Source: Rhizophagus irregularis
Taxonomy: Eukaryota > Glomeromycota > Glomeromycetes > Glomerales > Glomeraceae
DNA: 64,000 bases
Assembly: GCF_026210795.1 (NCBI RefSeq)
Contig: NC_089459.1
Location: forward strand, 186,001 to 250,000
Direction of reading: 5' to 3'
Shown here: piece after piece, positions 12,376 through 23,857 of the stretch
How the letters are laid out: each line of letters starts with the position of its first letter
How positions within the stretch are numbered: position 1 is the stretch's first letter
The notes under the pieces: model-generated
Database searches by the model: none
What the model was told of the DNA's origin: nothing
Seen by the model: the letters and a program-made list of their open reading frames with translations, nothing else
Program-made: the position numbers and the translations under genes

Positions 12376-13004
12376 TCAGAATCTTTTTTTCCTATATACA
12401 GTATGGGATATAAAGTATAGTGAGATCAAAGGTTTATAATTTGTTCATACTCAAAATTTTTAAATTTTCTATTAGAAAATTTAAATCATGTATTTAGTCG
12501 ACCGATTTATTTAATCATATATTCTACTAGTCAGACTTCTATATACCGATAATTTCCGATAAATATTAAGAGCTCGAGATAACGATAAAATTCATTATAA
12601 TGAGAATCATATAATGATATTTTTATTAAAGTTCTCACATGAATCTCGGACATATCGTTATATCGTAGTTATCTTGGTTATAGGATGATACCAGAAAGAA
12701 ATTTGGGTAAATTAAATAAATTTATACCTAAAAGACTTGAATAAATGAGTTATCTGTTATATCGTTATATGAAAATATATAAATATTTAGAATTAGTAAA
12801 AAAATCCTAATATTAGCCAAAATTTGGTTGAAGCTTTGTGTTCAAGTTTATACATGTTAATTTTGGATCTAATGTAATTCGTGTGAAGTTTATACATTAT
12901 ACATGTCAATTTCGGATATAATGTAATTTCATGGGGAGTTCATCAATTTCGGATACAATGTAATTTCGTGGTAAGTTATGTAAAGTTCTAATATTGACCT
13001 ATTA

Positions 13005-13090
13005 ACAAGTTCATGTCCATTCCCTTGGACTGTCCTAGGAATGTCCTATTCTGTCCGTCTATGGACATGTCCTTGTCCCAATCCCAAATC
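13005..13090 (-). mobile_element. Fragment related to the hAT-type MITE at 23866
   Basis: On the minus strand the sequence reads GGGACAAGGACATGTCC..GGACAGTCC, close to GGGACATGTCC and GGGACAGTCC inside the MITE at 23866-24102. No ends or target duplication are visible, so this is a degraded or partial copy. Confidence 0.4.
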
Positions 13091-13944
13091 TGAAGTTAAC
13101 CTCACTTGTCTTGATAATAATAATGCTTCCCGAGAAATATTTTCCCGTTACGTGCTTTCAAATCTTTTCAAGTCCTTTTAAATCATGAAAATGATCATCA
13201 GAAAAAAATATACGATGTTGACGAAAAATTATAAATGATGACGTTATCTTTTATAATTATACTAAGATCTACTACTTAATTTATTTGACATCCAAATTTG
13301 GAAACTATCATATTTTCCATAATTATAATTTTCTAAATTTGATTATTTAAAACGAAAATGTTAAACTACTAAATATATAATATAAATTATGTACATGTTT
13401 GATTTCAACATGAATAAAAATTTAAACCAAAGCATTAACGGTATTAACGATAATTGGATCACAAAAATAGACCCGCGGTTGCCCTTGTTTGTTTTAACCA
13501 AAAATGTACACAACACATGCACACATCTAATAATTGTCCTACCACATTTGAAACTTTGAAAGGATGAATACGATACGTAATTGCTTTGTTCATTGTATTC
13601 TTCTTTATAAAAATAATGTTGTTTTCCAGAAGTTTTAAAAGGTCCCTTTCCCTTTTTTTTGTTGTTTCTAATTAGTGTTTCACAACCTTTTGACACAACA
13701 ATATTGTTCTTCTTGAATCTTGTTATACATATTATTGTCCTAATATGGTATTAAAATCAATTAAAAAAAAAAAAATCATTATAAATATGTTGAATTATGA
13801 TTGTTTTTCCCTTCAGGCTGGACCGCATTCCTCTATCTCTCTATCTTTTTTTTTCTTTTTTGTTATTTCATTCTTTTTTTTAAAAAAAATTTTATTATTT
13901 TAGATATATAATAATTATTATTATAATTTGACTAAAAAAAAAAA

Positions 13945-16299
13945 ATGCCACTTAGAACTATAGTACCATTACCTCTTAATAAAAAAAAATCGCCGCCTGG
14001 TGCGTCATCAAGATCATCAAGACAATTAGAAGAAGGATCAGAGAAGGAAGATATAGGAACGGATTTTGCCTCACCACAATTACCACCTAGAAAGATTAAA
14101 CCATACGTTGGATTGAGAAGCAAACTTTCTTTGTCATGGGTAAATTATACAGTAATAGCATTAATGTTTATAATATTAAGATTATTTATTGCTATGAATT
14201 CAATTGAACCGATAATTGATCAAGTTAAAGAAAAAGCAAATAGATCATGTGATGCACTTGAAGTTGCATCTTCAACTGTAACTTCTTTACCACATTTTAT
14301 GGCAGGTGGATTTAATCGAGCAACAATTGATGGTGTTAATCTTACAATTAAAGGAGCTGCAAGAATGATAGATTTATTAATCGTTGCAATGGATGGTATT
14401 ATAATTTGGTTAATACATGTTTATACTCGTACATATCAGTGTCTCTTGGAATTTGCTATAAGAGGATCAATCGGAACTTTGACAGCATCTATTCAAGCAA
14501 TAGGAGATGCTACAAACGGTCAGCTTAATGGAATTAAGACACAAATAGATTCTCAACTTTCAGGAGTAAATTCAGCTATAAATAAAGCACGTGAATTTAT
14601 TGATAAAATACCCAATAATCCTTTTAAACCTTCTTTGCCAGATACAGTTACGATATCATTAGATTTTTTAAATAATTTTCAATTACCAACAACCGATATT
14701 AATAATGGTCTTAATACGTTAAATGGAAATATTCCTACAATGAGCGAAATTGAATCAAAAGTTTCAGGTTTAATCTCTATACCATTTCAAGAATTAAGAG
14801 GAACTGTTAGTGGTATTATGTCAAATGTAAAATTTAATGAAACTGCTTTACCAGTACCACCAAAGAATCAAATTAATTTTTGCGCGGAAAATTTGGATCT
14901 TAGCATTCTTGATGACATTTCACGTGATCTCATTAAAGCAGCTCGTATTGGTCTTGGAATTATTTTTGTAGTAGTGTTATTAATGATTGTGGCTAATGCA
15001 TTAGTAATTTGGTATACTCATATAAGATATAAATTGCATATCAGTCGAACGACCAAAACTGTAAAATTAATTAATTTAAAATCAGACAAAGATTCAGTAA
15101 TCGAAGTGATCAAAATAGCCGAACATCCTTTTATCATGAGGTGGATTATAAAAGCTTCAAAATTATTTAAGAATCGGGAAAATGGTGATTTATTCAGATG
15201 GTTTTGTGATTATATTTTACATAAACCCGCGTTAATCTGTTTAATTATTGGTATGTCAGGTATAATAGGAATTTATTTACAATTAGCTGTTCTTCATGCG
15301 GTTAAAAATAATTATAAACAACCAATCGCTGATGCTGTAAGTAATTTTGGTAATTCCGTTGGAAATTTAATTAATTCTCAATTATCTTCAACATCAAATC
15401 AATTTGCATCCGATAGTAACAATGTAATTGGGTTACTAGAAAATGATTTAAACCAGGATTTACTTTCATGGGTTAACGTTACAACCACCACATTAAATAA
15501 TACATTAAATACTGCTGTAGATGAAATTACTACCTTTGTTCAAAATACCTTTAAAGATGTACCAGTATTAATACCAATTGTGCAACAATTAGTTGATTGT
15601 CTAATTTTGACAAAAGTTGAAGGAATTCAAGCGGGATTAACTTTTATTCAGAACAATGCTTTTATTGGATTACCTCGTGTAAATAATTCTCTTTTATTAC
15701 TTAGTAAGGATAATATGGATGATGTTGTTGGTCAAGTTACAACTAATCTTGTTGGTTCTCCTCTTTCTGAAAATGGTAATGGTAATGGTGAAATTGGGGG
15801 TGAAATTGGTAAAATATTTGATACTTATGAGAAAAATTTACGTGCTGAATTACCATTATTTTATGTATTAACATCCGTATGGTTTATTGTAATATTAATG
15901 GGAATAATTCGTGTATTGTGGTTCATATATCAAAGAAGGAAAAATGCTAGATCGATGATTAATGATATTACACATAATTCGGATTCACCCACCGCTTCTG
16001 CTCAACCTTCTCAATTTAGTAAAAGTATTAAAGAAGATGATGAAAACAAATTTAATACTTTACGTTCAAAGATGAATGCTCTAAAAAATAATCGTTTCTC
16101 ACAAAAAAATATTGTAAATCCAACTTTTCCGAGAAGTTATAGTCCACCTCAACCGGATGATAATGAAACATATGATGATTATAATGATTCTTTAACTGAT
16201 GGTCAATATCATGTTAAACCAACATTACCTCCTAAACCATTACCACTTAAAAGACATGATATCAGAGATAAAAATCCTTTTGAATCAAACAATTATTAA
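13945..16299 (+). CDS. PRM1: Plasma membrane fusion protein PRM1, 784 aa
   Basis: Uninterrupted single-exon gene, unlike most neighbours. Membrane segments are seen near residues 66-84, about 140, about 330-350, about 430 and about 660-680, with large loops rich in Asn and Thr between them, as in PRM1. The region around WVNVTTTTLNNTLNTAV and VPVLIPIVQQLVDCLIL..QAGLTF is a strong match to the conserved second half of PRM1. In ascomycetes PRM1 acts at the plasma membrane during mating-cell fusion and also in vegetative hyphal fusion. The cytosolic tail is Pro-rich (SYSPPQPDDN, KPTLPPKPLPLK) and could bind SH3 domains. The ATG at 13945 follows a T-rich then A-rich leader. Confidence 0.85.
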   Translation: MPLRTIVPLPLNKKKSPPGASSRSSRQLEEGSEKEDIGTDFASPQLPPRKIKPYVGLRSKLSLSWVNYTVIALMFIILRLFIAMNSIEPIIDQVKEKANRSCDALEVASSTVTSLPHFMAGGFNRATIDGVNLTIKGAARMIDLLIVAMDGIIIWLIHVYTRTYQCLLEFAIRGSIGTLTASIQAIGDATNGQLNGIKTQIDSQLSGVNSAINKAREFIDKIPNNPFKPSLPDTVTISLDFLNNFQLPTTDINNGLNTLNGNIPTMSEIESKVSGLISIPFQELRGTVSGIMSNVKFNETALPVPPKNQINFCAENLDLSILDDISRDLIKAARIGLGIIFVVVLLMIVANALVIWYTHIRYKLHISRTTKTVKLINLKSDKDSVIEVIKIAEHPFIMRWIIKASKLFKNRENGDLFRWFCDYILHKPALICLIIGMSGIIGIYLQLAVLHAVKNNYKQPIADAVSNFGNSVGNLINSQLSSTSNQFASDSNNVIGLLENDLNQDLLSWVNVTTTTLNNTLNTAVDEITTFVQNTFKDVPVLIPIVQQLVDCLILTKVEGIQAGLTFIQNNAFIGLPRVNNSLLLLSKDNMDDVVGQVTTNLVGSPLSENGNGNGEIGGEIGKIFDTYEKNLRAELPLFYVLTSVWFIVILMGIIRVLWFIYQRRKNARSMINDITHNSDSPTASAQPSQFSKSIKEDDENKFNTLRSKMNALKNNRFSQKNIVNPTFPRSYSPPQPDDNETYDDYNDSLTDGQYHVKPTLPPKPLPLKRHDIRDKNPFESNNY

Positions 16300-18672
16300 A
16301 TAGGTTTGGTATTATATAATAGTTCTAATTAGTGGCATTTTTTTTTATATATATACAAAAAAAAAAAAAAAAATAGAGAAAAAAGAAAGAGGAAAAATAT
16401 ATTCACATCAGAAAAATTTGTTCTTTAGTTTATGAGAATTTCGCCTCAAAACTTTTTTTTTTATGAAATTAATTGTAAATTTTTTTTTAGAAAAAAGAAT
16501 AAATAATAAATAAATAAAAAAATTAATAAAATTAATTAATACTGTAAAAAAGATTTAATTAAAAAAATTATATATTTATTTTCGCGAATTTCTACATTGA
16601 TCATTTTTTAAGCTGTATTGACTAACTGTTTATATAGTTAAACAGATACATACTAAAGTATATAAAATTTTTATTAAAGTTTTATTTATAAATGGTTTAA
16701 ATTACTTTTGCAATATCAGTATTATTAATACTTTTTGATGTTAAATTTACTTGTTCAAATTTTATCTATTTATATTAATTAAGAAATGTACTTGTGCAAT
16801 ATCTTCTAAATACAATGAGTTTTTTGTTATGATAATAAATTGATTCTTTTATAGGTACCCATGTGATATACTTACGTGATTTGGGTTAATTAAATCTGTT
16901 GATTCTTGTACACTGAAGGATTCTGTTGTCGATATCTATGGTCGAAAATTAATTATCCCTGTTCTTGAGAGTGTAACAGATTATGATGCTGAAATGACTG
17001 AAGAACGTGCTAAAGGAATTTTAAATGCAATAGACGATGATAGGTTCCTTATAAAGGTAAAATTTATTCGGAAAGATAATGGTAATTTTACGTAAAATCG
17101 TTACATTGTAAGCTCATAGATAATATTCTAAGCGAAGCATACGAACTGGCTTTAGTCAGTTTCACTACGTTATATTTGTTTTTGTCTCATATGTAAAAAA
17201 AGATGTTCTTTTATCGGTAATGCAATAAATTATTTACATATTTTGATGTGATTATCTAACTTGAAAGTCTTTAGAGTTGTATCTGCACTCTCTGGGAACC
17301 GTGTTTAACTTCGATGATTATAATATCGATTCTACAAACTCCTCGTATGGTATGTTCTAACGTGGATTCATTTGCACAATTGCACATTACAAAATTCACA
17401 ATTTCGAAAAGTCACGTGAGAAATTTTTTGCAATTTCTAACTTGTCATTACGAATTAGTTCTCCTCGAGTCTTTCCATAATGTGTCCTTTAGAGATCAAT
17501 AGAACTCTTAAATATTTGTGTAATTCGCTCTTTCATCTGACTAATATTACCATGATATAGGTGATCTTTCATTAAAATTGCTTCTTGTGCTTGTTTTTAT
17601 AAACGGCTTTACAATGTACTCTTTCCAGGTATCTGAACTTATCATAACATGAAGAAGAGAAATACCCTTAATTTTGTCAAGTTTTTCATGACACCTTTAT
17701 CTTCTTTACACGTAATAACCTTAGGAGGGCGTTTGTATCATGAGTTTTAGTTCATTAGAGACAATATGGCTAAAGAAAGATTTCCATCGTTTTTGATCAT
17801 AGACTTATGCTTACCAATATTCCTCTATAGAAATTTAATCGGATAGTATGTATCAAAAGGATATCCAGAAATTATGCAATTGACTTTTATAACTGATTAC
17901 GAGCATTTTTGTTATTTGTTGAAATGGGAAACCTCCGATTTTAACGACTACGTGGAGATTGGATTTGAAAGGAAACTCTTTCCAAATATCTTTGATTTCA
18001 AAATAAGTCACTTCGCGTCAACAGTTTCGAAGTAATCTTTTTCAGCCTTCTGAGTTCGCCAATTTGTTTCGTTTTCTTTAATTTTGATAGAGATTATATT
18101 TCTGAATGGCTTTCCTAGAACCAGACAATTGATGTTGACAGAACGCATTTTTCTGTGTTGACAAAACACAAACGGTTGTATTTTTCTGTATTTATGTTAA
18201 CATCAAGGAACTCTATTAGCCACAAGTCTAGTTCAAATTTGTTGGCAAAATACAGCAATATACTATAGAATTGATAAGACAATGATACCTGTTCGGTTTT
18301 ATTAACTTTTTGAATGTGTTGCTGACAGTTATCTTTCATGAAACACGCAGGGTCAAAAAATAAATAACAATTCATTACAATAACCTAGTAAAGCCCGTCG
18401 AAATTTTAAAAAATAGTCTTTAGTCGCGAGCTCTGAAATTATTTCTTTGGGCACAGCCAAAATATTCGACCTTAATTGTGTATTGTCTCTTTAATGCTTC
18501 AAATGTTTTTAATAATTTCTTGCCAGCGCTTCCTTCAACGAGTTTAGGCTCGGAGAAAATAATACAACAGTTTTAGCTGCGAAGTAAGAAAAATTTCTAA
18601 GAGCTGGGAGAGCTGGGGACCGATTTTATTAATACATTTACCGTAGGATCGGCATCGTGCATGAATAGAAAC
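16300..18672. other. Intergenic block with unexplained degraded sequence
   Basis: 16300-16860 is AT-rich 3' flank. From about 17080 to 18620 the base composition rises to near-coding levels, and both strands show short coherent frames broken by stops (for example minus-strand 18115-18375 and a frame with IKDIWKEFPFKSNL near 17980), as if an old gene had decayed. I cannot name it. Confidence 0.4.
16904..17056 (+). pseudogene. Isolated exon-like fragment, unknown protein
   Basis: A 51-codon open stretch reads KDSVVDIYGRKLIIPVLESV then TDYDAEMTEERAKGILNAID and ends in a clean GTAAAA donor-like site. Its composition is protein-like, unlike the flanking DNA, but no partner exon in phase is evident and no family is recognised. 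It is probably a gene remnant. Confidence 0.4.
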
Positions 18673-18812
18673 CGCGCCCACGCAAAAGTATCGATCTTGA
18701 TATAGATGCGGTATGCTTCTTGAATCTTGATAGACATATATTTATTTTTATTATTGATATATCAAGAACTATCCCCCTGACCTATCAAGATCGATACTTT
18801 TGCCGCGCCCAC
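18673..18812. mobile_element. Mutator-type MITE (122 bp) with 9-bp target duplication
   Basis: The element runs from 18682 to 18803. Its ends are inverted copies of GCAAAAGTATCGATCTTGATA. It is flanked by the perfect direct repeat CGCGCCCAC at 18673-18681 and 18804-18812. The 9-bp duplication is the Mutator hallmark, and the ends resemble the full-length MULE at 31515, which begins GCAAATATATCGTTTTTGAT. It has no coding capacity and an internal secondary palindrome (TCTTGATAG..TATCAAGA). Confidence 0.8.
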
Positions 18813-19544
18813 AAAATGGAGCTGCAAAAATTGGTTGTGTCGCCTAATAAAATTTTTTTCAATATATTTTATATTTTCGTTTTATATTTATATTTTAAAA
18901 TAATAACTGTTGTTATAAAATACTACGAGTGCAATTTCCCTGAATTATACCATATAAAGAGGGGAATGTAGTATATGGCTGGGCCATAGGATTGATCGAA
19001 GATTGGACGAAGTACAGAAGCGGATAGTCTCTACGCTTTATGCAAGGGACATTTCCTCTTTTGACGTTCATAAAATCGTTGAAAATATATAGCTGGACTA
19101 TGATATTAATATATATAAAACAAGTCTCTCACGTACATGGTATGTCAATTATATGTTGTCACGTATTAAATGAGCTGTTTGTTAATTAAATATATTTCGT
19201 TTCTAGGATAGAGTGTACAGCAAATCTGCAGGGAAAGAACTTACTTGCACAAATCTTTTTCAATTAAAAATTAAAGACGTATTTCCCATCCAGGTACAAG
19301 AAAGTTTAGTATCTGCTCTATTGCATCAAGTACAATTCCAGCGCAATTCGCTGTGCAGGTTATTGTGAATAAGATGCAGGATCTTTGTTCTGTCTTCTTT
19401 GAAAATTCTGCAACTATACAATCCACTTCTATACTATTAGTTCTGGAGACACTGTCTGTATACTTCCATCCGTAGACTTTGTTATTAAATGATATATTAT
19501 CTCTCTTCTTTGTAAAGATTCTATGATAGATAGATCACAATAAG

Positions 19545-20523
19545 TTCATTAAAAGAGAGCCAATTAGAGAAGGCGGATTTGGATTGATTTATAGCGCAGA
19601 GTGGAAAGAACGTAAAGAAAAAGTCATACTCAAATATGTCAAGTCAAATCCGAACATCAGAGAATTTATTGAGGTCAGAAATTTTAATAAAGAGGTGTGT
19701 ACAAGTTCTTATCATTGATGCGCAAACAACAACTCATGAGGATAGATGCGAATTCATCAGATTAATACTTGATTATGATAATATTATCACGTTTAATGGT
19801 ATGGCACAAGGTAGGCTGATTTATAACATATTCTTGATTTCATTTTATCATATTATTTCATTGTTTAACCGAATTGATAATACCAATCAACAGTTTGCGC
19901 AATATGCAGATGGGGCAGCTTGTGAAAGTATCTTGAATACAACTTTCAGAACTTAACATAGTTTGATAAGCTTCGTTTCATACAAGAAATTATCAATGGC
20001 CTCCTCTGGATTCATGACAAAAGTTATCCACCGGGTTCTTGTAAGGTTGAGATTTGGATTTTATTGTTGTTGTGAGATTATAATTAACTAGAGCAGATTT
20101 TAATATGTTGTATATCTGGAACATGTTCAGCATTCTAACAACATTAATTAATCAACGCAAAATAAAAATTTCCGATTTTGGGTTATCAGAAATGATTGAT
20201 CATAGTATATGAACATTTGTTGGTGAAATACCTGCTTACATGGAACCCCCGTTGTTTATTTCAAATGAATATTGCCTTGATGAGAAGTCTGACGTGTAGT
20301 TTAGGTTCCTTTTGTGGGAAATCTGCAGTGGACAGCCACTATTTAATTCCGAATCACCTCAAAAAGTGATCGCACTGATCTCTAATAACAACGTGAGATG
20401 CCAATATGTGGGACTCCGAGTAAATATGTAAATCTCTATCAGGAATGTTGGCAACAAGACCCACATCTAAGACCAACAACGGAAGAAGTATTTATTGTTC
20501 TCAAATCCATTCCCGAAATATGA
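19545..20523 (+). pseudogene. Decayed protein kinase
   Basis: Kinase landmarks appear in order: a glycine-rich loop REGGFGLIYSAEW near 19560; a Lys-containing VILKYV strand; IITFNGMAQ near 19790; ADGAACESILN; DKLRFIQEIINGLLWIHDK near 19965-20020; KISDFGLSEMID with the DFG magnesium loop at about 20172; GEIPAYMEPP; EKSDV-LLWEICSGQPLF; and YQECWQQDPHLRPTTEEV up to a stop at 20523. The catalytic-loop HRDxxxxN is not intact (it reads roughly RADFNML). In-frame stops fall after MIDHSI and DEKSDV, and frames shift between landmarks, so it cannot make a functional kinase. It looks like one of the lineage-expanded tyrosine-kinase-like family common in these fungi, which is inference. Confidence 0.85.
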
Positions 20524-20766
20524 TATCAATCCAGTGATGACAACCTATATCAATCCTTTGCTCAACAGGATATCTAGTACGTATTTTTTGACATGGATCA
20601 TCTATATTCCTGAAAAAATTAACGCAAACTGCTGTTTTAGGTTTATGTAATGATGGTGCTAACGAGCTTGACATTAATGATTACCTTTAAAACTATACAA
20701 AGAGAGAAATAATCTGTTCATATTTTTTGTTCTACCATGGAGCACAATATTCAGTATTTGAAAAAA

Positions 20767-20905
20767 TTTCAACAACGAGACCGTGATTCGAGGTCACATT
20801 CGTCTTGTTTCATTTATATCTCACATAGTACAATTTATGCCATACTTCAATTCCGCAGCAAAATATTTTCGAAACAACGAGATCGCGACCCGAGGTCACA
20901 GTTGT
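20767..20905. repeat. Direct repeat pair, about 32 bp, 101 bp apart
   Basis: CAACGAGACCGTGATTCGAG near 20773 and a close copy near 20875 (ACAACGAGATCGCGACCCGA), both followed by GTCACA. Nature unknown. Confidence 0.5.
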
Positions 20906-21057
20906 CTATTTCACTGGTTTATAGCAAGTATTTCGAGACCTAAATATTTCGATAAAGAAAAACTATTATTAGTTGTTAGTGATTGGTGATTTTACCTATA
21001 AATATCATGTTTTAGTTGTTTCATGGTACAGAATCAGTGTTTCCTCATTTTTTCACG

Positions 21058-21599
21058 ATGGCAACCATATTACAAAGAGCCGGAAGAAAATGTTATCAAA
21101 AAATCGATACGATTAACGCTACGAATAGAACTGAGACTTACAAAAGATCATATGACATTGTATCATCTATCATAAACGATAGAAATAGTTTAATTATAAT
21201 TCAAGCTTCTGATAAGAATGGAATTAATTCTCCTTGTCAGATCTAACATTAGTGATTAATAAAGATGCCGTGCATGAATGTTTCGGAGAATCTACAAGAA
21301 ATTCAATTGATGATGCATGCGAAATAATGTCTAAATGGCAAATATATATAATGGATGAATACGAACGCAGATACTGCGTGAAATATGCTGCATTCTCGCA
21401 TATGTTTTATGATGCGGATAGTAATGATAATATAAAAAGTAACCTCCTTGAAATTAGTAGAGAGTTTGGTAATGTTGAATTCGATGAAATGCAATTGATG
21501 GTCGTATATAGATCCGCTAGAAATAAGGTCACTCATAAAAGAATTTGGAAACCGGATGAGACATTTGTCTTGCCGGTAACGTTAGAACCACAAACATAA
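21058..21599 (+). pseudogene. Unknown protein, interrupted by one frameshift
   Basis: An ATG at 21058 opens a frame (MATILQRAGRKCYQKIDTIN..IIIQASDKNG) that stops at 21246. A second frame at about 21234 (LSDLTLVINKDAVHECFG..KPDETFVLPVTLEPQT) runs to 21599. Both have normal protein composition and abut without splice sites between them, so one missing or extra base near 21235 best explains the break. The frame would be about 180 aa if continuous. No family is recognised. It lies beside the decayed kinase and another fragment, which favours decay, but a sequencing or assembly error cannot be excluded. Confidence 0.5.
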
Positions 21600-21632
21600 T
21601 AAAAATTATTTATTTATAATCATTCCCCTATA

Positions 21633-21937
21633 ATGAAGATCAAAGGAAAGAATTCTAAAACCAAGTGGATTGATTTTAATTTATTTAAAGTTCTTGAAGA
21701 ATGCAAGAGATTGATTGTCCAGAGCAAAGCGTAGGACTGTAAACGCTCCGGACTTTGACTTTACAAGAAATTTTATCGTTGATGCCAGAGCTATTGAACA
21801 CGCCAGGCCATTAAACGTCATAAAGCTTTAGAATGCGCAGATGAAATAAGTAACGAAAATGCTTATATCCATATAAGACAACGACGCATACTTCGTTCAG
21901 GAATTGGCAAAATTATAGACTATTTGTATAATATGTA
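21633..21937 (+). pseudogene. Gene remnant, unknown
   Basis: Three coherent pieces in different frames follow one another: KTKWIDFNLFKVLEECKRL (from an ATG at 21633), VNAPDFDFTRNFIVDARAIE, and IKRHKALECADEISNENAY followed by IRQRRILRSGIGKIIDYLYN to a stop at about 21937. Short introns or frameshifts could both account for the changes. No homologue is recognised. Confidence 0.35.
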
Positions 21938-22904
21938 AGTTGAAGAATATTTTTTTTATTTTTGGAAATATTTTTTTTTTTATAAAAAAAGGAAGGAAAC
22001 TCACATTTGCTTGTTCTTTCAGTTCTTTCGTCGAATCCAGGGAAAATTTTTCTTTGAATTGTGCCGTAATATTACGGCGATCATGATTATTTTATTAAAT
22101 AGGAACTGCTTTAAATTTTTAAGAATATATAAAATTTGATTTTTATTAATTAAATAAATAAATATAATATAAACTTCATGCAAAAGAGAAATAATTACAG
22201 TATTCCTTATGTCATAATTCCATCAAGTATTTATTTATTTTTTTTTTTAGTCTCTGAACAAATAGCATCACATGATTTATATTAAACGACATAAAATAAA
22301 TGTTACTGTGTTGAATTTAATGCTCTTTCAACGCATGTACAAAATCACCTGCTCCATTATTTTGCTTCAAAATTATGATACCAATCTTGCCTTTTTATTG
22401 ACTGGCTGATTTCCTTCTTGATAACCAACTGCCATTCATGAAAAATTCATTTATTGCGTTTTTAGAGCATAGAGTTACGATCCGGAGGGCACATTTTGGT
22501 AATTATACACAGATTTTAATTAATAACCAATGCACAATCTAGTAGTCTAAAAAATAACTATTTAGTACATAAAAAAAGAGAAAATAAAAATGGATTCAGA
22601 TGAATTCAATCCATTTTAATTTTCTCTCTACTTTTATTTTTTGAAGACAATATTATGTATTGATAGATATTCATAAGATATCTAAAAAAAAAATTCTTTT
22701 TATTGACTTAATATTCATAAAATGGCAGAAATGTGTTTATTTACGGATTGACGCATCGCAACTCTATTAGAGCAAATATTTAAAGAATTTATTTTATTAG
22801 ATGAATCCCGCAAATTTAATTATTACATGTAAAATATGAAATCTAAGCTAAGTACTTCGATCAATTGTCTTGCCTGTTTTTTTAAAGGAAGCTATGATCT
22901 GACA
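21938..22904. other. Intergenic, nothing recognised
   Basis: AT-rich, with one short inverted pair around 22590-22630 (AATGGATTCAGATGAATTCA and AATCCATTTT) but no gene or element ends that I can support. Confidence 0.45.
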
Positions 22905-23411
22905 TTACATAATATTGTTGTTAGCCGGTATAGATAAATCAATCATTTTTTTATATTTTGCACCTTCCTCACTATCCCAGTAAATTTCATCATCATAATA
23001 TTCCATTACTTTTTTCATTTCTTCAGCAAAATCTTCTCCCTTATGTGATTCGTAATATGACTGCCATACAAGCTCACCATAATTTATACTGGGATCATAT
23101 TTTGATCCTTGCGGCCCAACAATGGTCTCATCTGTTTTGGTTTTAAAATATTTGAAACAATTCATCATATTGTATTATTATTATATGAAGGACAATATTA
23201 TTTTAACTTGCTTACCACAACCCTTTTGCTGAATTTGATGCATTTCGCTCTTAACAGTTTTCTGGCCTTTTCCAATAAAGCGACTACTAATGAAATGATA
23301 ACCGAGTATTCCCAGAACTACTAAGATAGTTATTTGTAACTTCTTTGATTTCAAGACAGAGTTTGTTTGTACTTGGAGCATGTTTTTTATTAATATTGAA
23401 CTCACTGCCAT
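22905..23411 (-). CDS. Small single-pass membrane protein, 140 aa, unknown
   Basis: Two exons on the minus strand, 23216-23411 and 22905-23131, joined across an 84-bp GT-AG intron in phase. Residues about 27-42 (LQITILVVLGILGYHF) form one membrane segment after a basic N-terminus. The remainder is soluble and acidic (GELVWQSYYESHKGEDFAEE, YYDDEIYWDSEEGAKY) and ends IDLSIPANNNIM. An N-terminal basic flank plus a single helix could mean a mitochondrial inner-membrane or ER anchor; no family is recognised. It is the only intact host-like gene in the 17-29 kb repeat block. Confidence 0.65.
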
Positions 23412-23857
23412 TTCTTTTATCTGATTTAATTGAGATTTTAAGTCTTCTAATTATTACATAAATCTCTATAGTATTTGTTATATTTAAAAGGTGTTCATAT
23501 CTTTTTATAATAAAGAAACTTTTTATTTTCCTTTTAGATAATATGATAAATCAGTATTTTTTTTTTATTTTATAATTTAATTATTCTTCTATCATAAATG
23601 ACAAAATTGTTGTAATAGTTGATATAATTGATCATTAAAGTTAAGTTTAAATGTTAATTGTTAAATAGCAGGACTTTTATTGCTTTATCAAGTAAGTTTT
23701 CAATCAGTTTTCTAAATTTTTTTCCAGATCTTATTAATTACATATAGCAAAAGGACTGTTATTCTGACATAATTTTCCTTTAACCATTGCTATTAGGTAA
23801 AGTTTAAACAAAATAAGATGGAAAAAACTATTTTGGAATTAGTGTAGTGAATAGAAC

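Larger units (their letters stand above)
10682..13944. other. Gene-poor 3.3-kb region with scattered repeats
   Basis: No gene is recognised on either strand. It contains the tandem repeats at 12235-12375, three loose copies of TCAATTTCGGATATAATG at about 12850-12965, and a MITE-like fragment near 13005-13090. A 111-aa minus-strand frame at 13361-13696 has no recognisable domain. Confidence 0.5.

Noticed and set aside
13361-13696. 111-aa minus-strand frame upstream of PRM1
   Set aside because: No domain, a low-complexity C-terminus and no supporting gene structure.
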